From contig JADHLS010000111.1 of the NCBI GenBank assembly GCA_016780605.1, positions 1 to 10,406 of the forward strand: 10,406 nt of DNA, written 5' to 3'. Of this stretch, positions 5,480-10,406 are shown piece after piece. The notes below the pieces were generated by a model. The model saw nothing but the letters and a program-made list of their open reading frames with translations. It made no database searches and was not told the DNA's origin. Every line of letters starts with the position of its first letter. The first letter of the stretch is position 1. A program made the translations under genes and the position numbers. The stretch is from Reyranella sp. Lineage in GTDB: Bacteria; Pseudomonadota; Alphaproteobacteria; Reyranellales; Reyranellaceae.

Positions 5480-6430
5480 CTATTCGTGGGCCTGAGGGGG
5501 ATTGCCTTTCAATCGGTAGACCGCCCCGGTCTTGGTGGTGGTGAGCGACAGCCAGTCGGCCGCAGTCTGCTGCAGCTCGATGAAGAAACGCTCGCAGAGC
5601 GCCATCGCCCTGGGATCGAAGTCGTCGGGCCCGTCGAAGCGCAGCTGATAGGCGAATTCGCCGACGAACGGATGGTGGTCGCCGCGCGAGCGCCACAGCG
5701 CCAGGTTGGCGGTGGCGTGCCGGTGATGGCCGAAGTCGAGCTTGCAGATGTCCTGCATCAGCTCCTCGACGATGCACTGATTGACCAGCGCCACGTCGTC
5801 AGGCCCGTCGCACGAGATCAGCTCGAGCGGCGGGAAGAGATGCTGCAGCTCCTCCAAGGTCATATGCCCAAGCGATTGCATGGCGAGCCGATCGGCTTCG
5901 GGCGCCTGGCTCAACCCGAACTCGACATTGTGGGCGAGCAGTCGGCGTACGCCGCCGATATGCTCCTTGAGCGGCAGCATCTCGATCTTGAACTTGATCT
6001 TGTAGTCGCCGGAGATGCGCGGACGCACGTCGGTCGCCTGCGCCAGCTTCATGTCGGTCGTGCGGAACTTGAAGACAATTTCCGGATCGTCGACCGGAAA
6101 GCCGTCGACGTAGGTGATGCGCCGCCGCAGGATGAAGGCGTGGTTATAGAGGTGGAAAGCGCCGGTATCGAGGAACAGCACCTCGCGCACCTCGGGGCGT
6201 TCCTGGAGCTTGGGCGTGTGCTGGTAGGACACCCCCGTGGCCTCGGCCGCGTGACGGACCAGGCGCGCGAATTCCTTGAAGACGTGGGTCGAGGTGAAGC
6301 GATCCGGCTTCAGAATCAGCTTGCACTGCAGGTATTGAATCGGGTCGAAGCGCTTGCCGTCGGCGTAGGCGCCGTCATAGCGCTCGGCCAGCCAGCCCGG
6401 CAGCATCAGTCCCTGCACGTCGCCCGACAT
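5480..6430 (-). CDS. Conserved-looking hypothetical protein, possible CYTH/triphosphate-tunnel-like fold
   Basis: 316-residue soluble protein that I do not recognise as a named family. The ATG at 6430 has GGGAGAG five to six bases upstream. The middle of the chain resembles the core of CYTH/VTC triphosphate-tunnel proteins: a strand with VLFLDTGAFHLY (84-95), then ILRRR (100-104), then basic strands VFKFR (119-123) and KIKFKIE (144-150). This follows the usual order DT-x-x-x-x-L, R-x-R, K-x-K. The diagnostic N-terminal ExExK strand is not clear; the nearest candidate is LQCKLILK (34-41), which lacks the acidic pair. A helical part (about 175-245) and a final strand region follow. It may bind an anionic ligand rather than catalyse. 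It is tightly linked to the CHR transporter pair (10-base gap). Fold and role are inference. Confidence 0.75.
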   Translation of the reverse strand: MSGDVQGLMLPGWLAERYDGAYADGKRFDPIQYLQCKLILKPDRFTSTHVFKEFARLVRHAAEATGVSYQHTPKLQERPEVREVLFLDTGAFHLYNHAFILRRRITYVDGFPVDDPEIVFKFRTTDMKLAQATDVRPRISGDYKIKFKIEMLPLKEHIGGVRRLLAHNVEFGLSQAPEADRLAMQSLGHMTLEELQHLFPPLELISCDGPDDVALVNQCIVEELMQDICKLDFGHHRHATANLALWRSRGDHHPFVGEFAYQLRFDGPDDFDPRAMALCERFFIELQQTAADWLSLTTTKTGAVYRLKGNPPQAHE

Positions 6431-6440
6431 TATCTCTCCC

Positions 6441-6464
6441 TGAGCGCACCGTATCTCGCGCTCA
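6441..6464 (-). promoter_or_regulatory. Small hairpin just upstream of a ribosome site
   Basis: TGAGCGC (6441-6447) and GCGCTCA (6458-6464) are exact reverse complements around a 10-base loop. On the minus strand the hairpin lies in the 55-base gap between the lipoprotein stop and the 316-residue gene, and ends directly against its GGGAGAG ribosome site. It could adjust translation or mRNA stability between the two genes. There is no U-run, so it is not a standard terminator. Confidence 0.3.
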
Positions 6465-6485
6465 AGGGCATGTCATCAACACCTC

Positions 6486-6776
6486 TCACCAGGCGGGGGC
6501 GGCATCGACGCGGCCAAAGGTTTCGACCTTGCCGTCGCCGTAGCAAACGTAATAGCGGTTCGAGAGCGACCACGGCGTGCGCAGCCAGAAATCCTTGAGA
6601 AGATTGTAGTAGGCGCAGTCCTTGCCCGGCCCATAGGCCGCCGTCTCGGGCGGTCCCATGATTGACTGTACCTGTTCGCGATCCATGCCGGCATGGACGC
6701 GCTGGATGGCGGTGTCGGGCGTGGTGGTGCAGCCGGTAAGCATGATGGCCGCCAACGCGAGGATTGAAGGCTTCAT
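6486..6776 (-). CDS. Small SmpA/BamE-like lipoprotein
   Basis: 96-residue protein starting at 6776, with GGAG about nine bases upstream. The signal sequence ends in a clear lipobox LTGC, so Cys16 should be lipidated; the following Thr-Thr-Thr gives no obvious inner-membrane retention signal. The mature part begins with a helix-turn pattern IQRVHAGMDREQVQSIMGPPE (split here as IQRVHAGMDRE and QVQSIMGPPE, about 24-44), the same pattern seen in SmpA/OmlA (BamE)-type and related small lipoproteins. Strands with CAYY, RYYVCYGDGKV and FGRVD follow. Two cysteines in the mature part could pair. BamE itself helps insert outer-membrane proteins; this shorter protein need not share that role. It may head the minus-strand unit that continues to 4328. 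Confidence 0.78.
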   Translation of the reverse strand: MKPSILALAAIMLTGCTTTPDTAIQRVHAGMDREQVQSIMGPPETAAYGPGKDCAYYNLLKDFWLRTPWSLSNRYYVCYGDGKVETFGRVDAAPAW

Positions 6777-6857
6777 CGTCAAGCTCCGGAATAAGTCAGG
6801 CTTGGCCTCGCCGGCAACAATTGTCAGGCAGTTTGGCGTCTGGCGAAAGCATGAGCG

Positions 6858-8072
6858 ATGCGCTACCTCCAGTGCATGCAACAAATCCCGCGTCTGAAAG
6901 TTCCTGGCCTCGGCGCATCCCTCAGCGGTCCGATCGCCGGTCTGCCCGAGACCCCCATCAGCGAAGTGGCGATGAGCGTCTTCGGCGACCCCGACGTCGT
7001 GCCGCTGTGGTTCGGCGAGGGTGACCTCGTTACGCCGCACTTCGTGAGCGACGCGGCCGCCAAGGGGCTGCAGGCCGGCGAGACGTTCTATACCTGGCAG
7101 CGCGGCATCCCCGATCTGCGGGCCGCTCTCTCGGCCTATACCGAGCGCCTCTACGGCATCAAATGCCCGGTCGACCGGATCTCGGTGACGACCGGCGGCA
7201 TGCAGGCAATCCTGTTGGCCTGCCAGATCCTGCTCGACCCAGGTGACAACATCGTGATCGTCTCGCCGATCTGGCCGAATATAACCTCGGCCACCAAGCT
7301 GATGCGCGGCGAGCCACGCTACGTGGCGCTCGACCGCAAGGCCGACGGCGGCTGGAAGCTCGACTTGCAGAAGGTTTTCGACACGGTCGACGAGCGCACG
7401 CGTGCGATCTTCGTCAACGCGCCGGGCAATCCCACGGGCTGGACCATGACTTCTGACGAGCAGCGGGCGCTGCTCGACTTCGCGCGCAAGCGCGGGATGT
7501 GGATCATGGCTGACGAGGTCTATGCGCGGCTGATCTATACCCGGCCCGTCGCGCCGTCGTTCCTCGAGCTCGCTCAGCCCGACGATCCGGTTCTGGTGCT
7601 GAACTCCTTCTCCAAGCCGTGGGCGATGACGGGCTGGCGCATCGGCTGGCTGACCCATCCGGCGGCTTTGGGCGATCAGTTCGCCAAGCTGGTGCAGATC
7701 AACACGTCGGGCGTGCCGCACTTCCTGCAGCGCGGCGCCGTCGCCGCGCTGGAGAAGGGCGACGATTTCGTCAACGGCATGGTCGAGCGCTGCCGCGCCG
7801 GCGGCGAGCTGGTGTTCCAGCGCCTGTCGGCACAGCCGCGGGTGAAGATCGCGCGGCCCGAGGCGGCGTTCTATGCCTTCTTCGAGGTCGACGGCGTCAC
7901 CGACACCATGGCCTTCTGCAAGAAGCTTGCGAAGGAATACAAGGTCGGCCTTGCACCGGGCGAGGCTTTTGGGCCTGGCGGGCAGGGCAATGTCCGGCTG
8001 TGCTTTGCGTCTGGCGCAGAGCGGCTGAGCAAGGGCCTCGACCGCATCGAAGCGGCGATCAAAGCGCTATGA
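6858..8072 (+). CDS. Class I/II pyridoxal-phosphate aminotransferase
   Basis: 404-residue fold-type I PLP enzyme that moves an amino group between an amino acid and a 2-oxoacid in the cytoplasm. Using the 6858 start, the key parts are the substrate-side strand VVPLWFGEGD (47-56), Tyr78 in FYTWQRGIPDLR, TTGGMQAILL (phosphate-binding helix), NAPGNPTG (187-194), ADEVY with Asp219 that pairs with the PLP ring nitrogen and Tyr222, the Schiff-base Lys253 in SFSKPWAMTGWRIGW, and the carboxylate-binding Arg380 in NVRLCFA. All expected active-site residues are present and length is normal. The exact amino acid substrate cannot be read. The start is uncertain: the ATG at 6876 (MQQIPRLK) gives a more usual N-terminus, and neither has a good ribosome site. 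The ABC ATPase gene begins 7 bases after the stop. Confidence 0.92.
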   Translation: MRYLQCMQQIPRLKVPGLGASLSGPIAGLPETPISEVAMSVFGDPDVVPLWFGEGDLVTPHFVSDAAAKGLQAGETFYTWQRGIPDLRAALSAYTERLYGIKCPVDRISVTTGGMQAILLACQILLDPGDNIVIVSPIWPNITSATKLMRGEPRYVALDRKADGGWKLDLQKVFDTVDERTRAIFVNAPGNPTGWTMTSDEQRALLDFARKRGMWIMADEVYARLIYTRPVAPSFLELAQPDDPVLVLNSFSKPWAMTGWRIGWLTHPAALGDQFAKLVQINTSGVPHFLQRGAVAALEKGDDFVNGMVERCRAGGELVFQRLSAQPRVKIARPEAAFYAFFEVDGVTDTMAFCKKLAKEYKVGLAPGEAFGPGGQGNVRLCFASGAERLSKGLDRIEAAIKAL

Positions 8073-8079
8073 TGCCGGC

Positions 8080-8849
<770 letters not shown>

Positions 8850-8853
<4 letters not shown>

Positions 8854-9647
8854 GTGGATCCGCGCAACGCATCTGGGCGCTGGTCATGCGCCACATCTAC
8901 ATCTGGAAAAGCTCGGTGATGCGGCTGATCGATTCGATCTATTGGCCGGCCGTGCAGATGGTGATGTGGGGCTTCATGACCAAGTACCTGTGGACGCAGC
9001 CCTCGTTCGCGGCGCAGGCGGCCGGCGTGCTGCTGGCGGGGTTGCTCCTGTGGGAGGTGGTCGTTCGCGGCAACCTCTCGCTCAGCATTGCCTTCCTCGA
9101 GGAGATGTGGTCGCGCAATCTCGGCCATCTGTTCGTGAGTCCGATTCGCTCCTGGGAGATGGCGACGGGTATCATCATTGCCGCCCTGCTGCGCACGCTG
9201 CTGGGCCTGGTCCCGGTATCGCTGCTGGCCTGGGCGTTCTTCGGCTACTCGATCTATTCGCTCGGTCTGCCGTTGATTGCCTTCTTCGCCATCCTGCAGA
9301 TGTTCTCCTGGTCGATCGGGCTTGCCATGTCGGGCATGATCATGCGCGTCGGTCAGAGTGCGGAGAGCTTCGCCTGGGCCGCGGTGTTCATCCTGCTGCC
9401 GTTCAGCGGAGTCTATTACCCGGTGTCGGTGCTGCCGCACTGGATGCAGGTGATCTCGCTCGCCCTGCCGCCGACCTATGTCTTTGAAGGCATGCGCGCG
9501 ATCCTGAACGAGAACACCGTGCATTGGGACATGCTCGGCATCGCCTTTGCGCTCTCGGTCGTCTACCTGGTCGTGGGCTTCCAGGTCTTCCAGTGGTTCT
9601 ACCGTCTGTCGCGCCGCGCCGGTACGTTGTTGGGGCAGGGGGAGTAG
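8850..9647 (+). CDS. ABC-2 type transporter permease
   Basis: 265-residue inner-membrane protein with about six hydrophobic segments, the normal size for an ABC-2 permease. It starts at GTG 8850, overlapping the ATPase stop by four bases. A short amphipathic N-terminus (RIWALVMRHIYIWKSS) precedes the first segment. Further in are a cytoplasmic loop EEMWSRNLGHLFVSPIRSWE, which is the likely contact with the ATPase, and the re-entrant stretch FSGVYYPVSVLPHWMQVI with ALPPTYVFEGMR, the conserved ABC-2 region before the last segment. It presumably dimerises and, with the ATPase, exports an unknown compound. The gene ends one base before the stop of the convergent small gene. Confidence 0.92.
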
Positions 9648-9648
9648 A

Positions 9649-9993
9649 TCACGGTTCACCGCAGTCGGGCAGGCGGCGCGCCGCCGCCTTGAGCGCGACC
9701 AGCTGGTCGGACCCAAGGGTCGCCTCGTTGGCGCAGAGATGCAGGGCGGCGCAGGCCGCGTCCGGTGCCGATGGCCAGTCGACCTTTCCCGCGATCGCGT
9801 CCTCGCATTTGACCCAGGCGTTCTTGGCTTCCCAGCCGACGGTAGCGGGATTGAGGGAGCCCAGCGCGGCGTGCAGGTAGAGGCCGACGACCGGCCACGT
9901 TGCCGCCAGCGCGCCGGCGAGGACCGAGCCGCCGATCAGGACGAACGCCAGCTTCTTCAAGACCTGTCTTCCCTCATGCCGCTGCCACTTCAT
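9649..9993 (-). CDS. Small exported or membrane-anchored protein of unknown function
   Basis: 114 residues from the ATG at 9993; family not recognised. A basic start is followed by one hydrophobic segment (about residues 14-36, KKLAFVLIGG onward) that acts as signal or anchor. The rest is soluble with four cysteines (KCED, AAC, HLC, PDCG), consistent with two disulfides in the periplasm. The true start may instead be the in-frame TTG at 9960. It has AGGGA about nine bases upstream and would begin directly with Lys-Lys and the hydrophobic core, while the 9993 ATG has no ribosome site. The gene lies back-to-back with the EEP-family gene (29 bases between starts) and runs tail-to-tail into the ABC permease gene. 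Confidence 0.65.
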   Translation of the reverse strand: MKWQRHEGRQVLKKLAFVLIGGSVLAGALAATWPVVGLYLHAALGSLNPATVGWEAKNAWVKCEDAIAGKVDWPSAPDAACAALHLCANEATLGSDQLVALKAAARRLPDCGEP

Positions 9994-10022
9994 GGCTGCC
10001 GGTCAGGCTACACTCGGACGCC

Positions 10023-10406
10023 ATGAGAGTCGTCGCCTGGAATTGCAACATGGCGCTCGAACGCAAGATCGACGCGCTGCTGGCGCTCGCTCCCGACATC
10101 GCCGTGATCTCTGAATGCGCCGAGCCGGGGCGCCTGCGATTGCGCTCGACGTCGCCGTGGATGCAGGGCGATCCGGTGTGGATCGGCCGCAATCCGCACA
10201 AGGGGTTGGCGGTGTTCGCCTTCAACGGCTACGCGGTCCGGCTCGCGCCGGCCTATCATCCGTCTCTGCGCTATATCGCGCCGGTCCATGTCGATGGGCC
10301 CGCGTCCTGCAACCTCCTGGCAGTGTGGGCGCAGAACGCCAGCGCCGGCGTCATCCGCAAGCACCAGCTTGGGCCGCTGCGCCGCGGCCTCGTGCGCTAC
10401 AAGGCC
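10023..10406 (+). CDS. Endonuclease/exonuclease/phosphatase-family protein, N-terminal part
   Basis: The gene runs off the right edge; 128 residues are visible. The start MRVVAWNCN is the first strand of the EEP fold, with Asn7 in the place of the conserved metal-site asparagine. DIAVISEC carries Glu31, the expected metal-binding glutamate. After that come the strands HKGLAVFAF and SLRYIAPVHV, and CNLLAVWAQNA, which fits the strand preceding the first catalytic loop. The later Asp/Asn and His motifs lie outside the window. EEP members include nucleases and phosphodiesterases of DNA, RNA, lipids or inositol phosphates, so the substrate is open. No signal peptide is seen, so the product should be cytoplasmic. 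The ribosome site before 10023 is weak, and the promoter must lie in or near the 29-base gap. Confidence 0.82.
   Translation, partial: MRVVAWNCNMALERKIDALLALAPDIAVISECAEPGRLRLRSTSPWMQGDPVWIGRNPHKGLAVFAFNGYAVRLAPAYHPSLRYIAPVHVDGPASCNLLAVWAQNASAGVIRKHQLGPLRRGLVRYKA

Noticed and set aside
5384..6598. 404-codon open frame on the + strand
   Set aside because: It lies opposite the CHR and 316-residue genes. Its product is His/Arg/Gln/Glu-rich with no recognisable domain, as expected of the complement of a GC-rich gene.
6777..7721. Upstream extension of the lipoprotein frame (411 codons on the - strand)
   Set aside because: It runs antisense through the aminotransferase, which has all its active-site motifs. 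The ATG at 6776 with lipobox and ribosome site is the natural start.
9672..9685. 14-bp GC palindrome GGCGGCGCGCCGCC
   Set aside because: It lies inside coding sequence for an Ala/Arg-rich stretch and is explained by GC-rich codons.

Overview
The window is GC-rich (roughly 65% by eye) and gene-dense. Codon choice is strongly GC-ending, genes overlap by ATGA/GTGA, and many proteins are small and exported. This suits an alphaproteobacterium (Rhizobiales/Rhodospirillales-like), but no rRNA or marker gene fixes the taxon. I see no tRNA, rRNA, CRISPR array, insertion sequence or phage gene. It reads as an ordinary chromosomal region of short operons, with several less-studied small exported proteins.

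Layout. 1-520: the C-terminal end of an APC-type amino acid permease, then a small membrane protein (+). 527-1247 (-): a PepSY-like secreted protein followed by an MliC/PliC-type lysozyme inhibitor. 1317-1784 (+): a YbaK/EbsC-family putative aminoacyl-tRNA deacylase, followed by a perfect 14-bp hairpin. 1864-2499 (-): an isochorismatase-family amidohydrolase. 2616-2930 (-): a second PepSY-like protein with a strong intrinsic terminator. 3026-3598 (-): an NnrU-family membrane protein. 3761-4318 (+): an exported MORN-repeat protein. 4328-6776 (-): a likely four-gene run made of a lipoprotein, a 316-aa protein with a possible CYTH/triphosphate-tunnel-like core, and a split chromate-transporter pair. 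6858-9647 (+): a class I/II aminotransferase followed closely by an ABC-2 exporter (ATPase and permease, overlapping). 9649-9993 (-): a small exported protein. 10023 to the end (+): the start of an endonuclease/exonuclease/phosphatase-family protein.

Together the genes suggest envelope and transport housekeeping: amino acid uptake, lysozyme defence, anion transport, small-molecule or lipid export, and amino acid metabolism. The observations most worth following are the possible CYTH-like protein tied to the two-part CHR transporter, the two PepSY-like proteins (one beside a lysozyme inhibitor), the ABC ATPase without a visible Q-loop glutamine, and the palindrome in the 1248-1316 divergent promoter region. 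No intergenic stretch exceeds 300 bases; the longest is 3599-3760.
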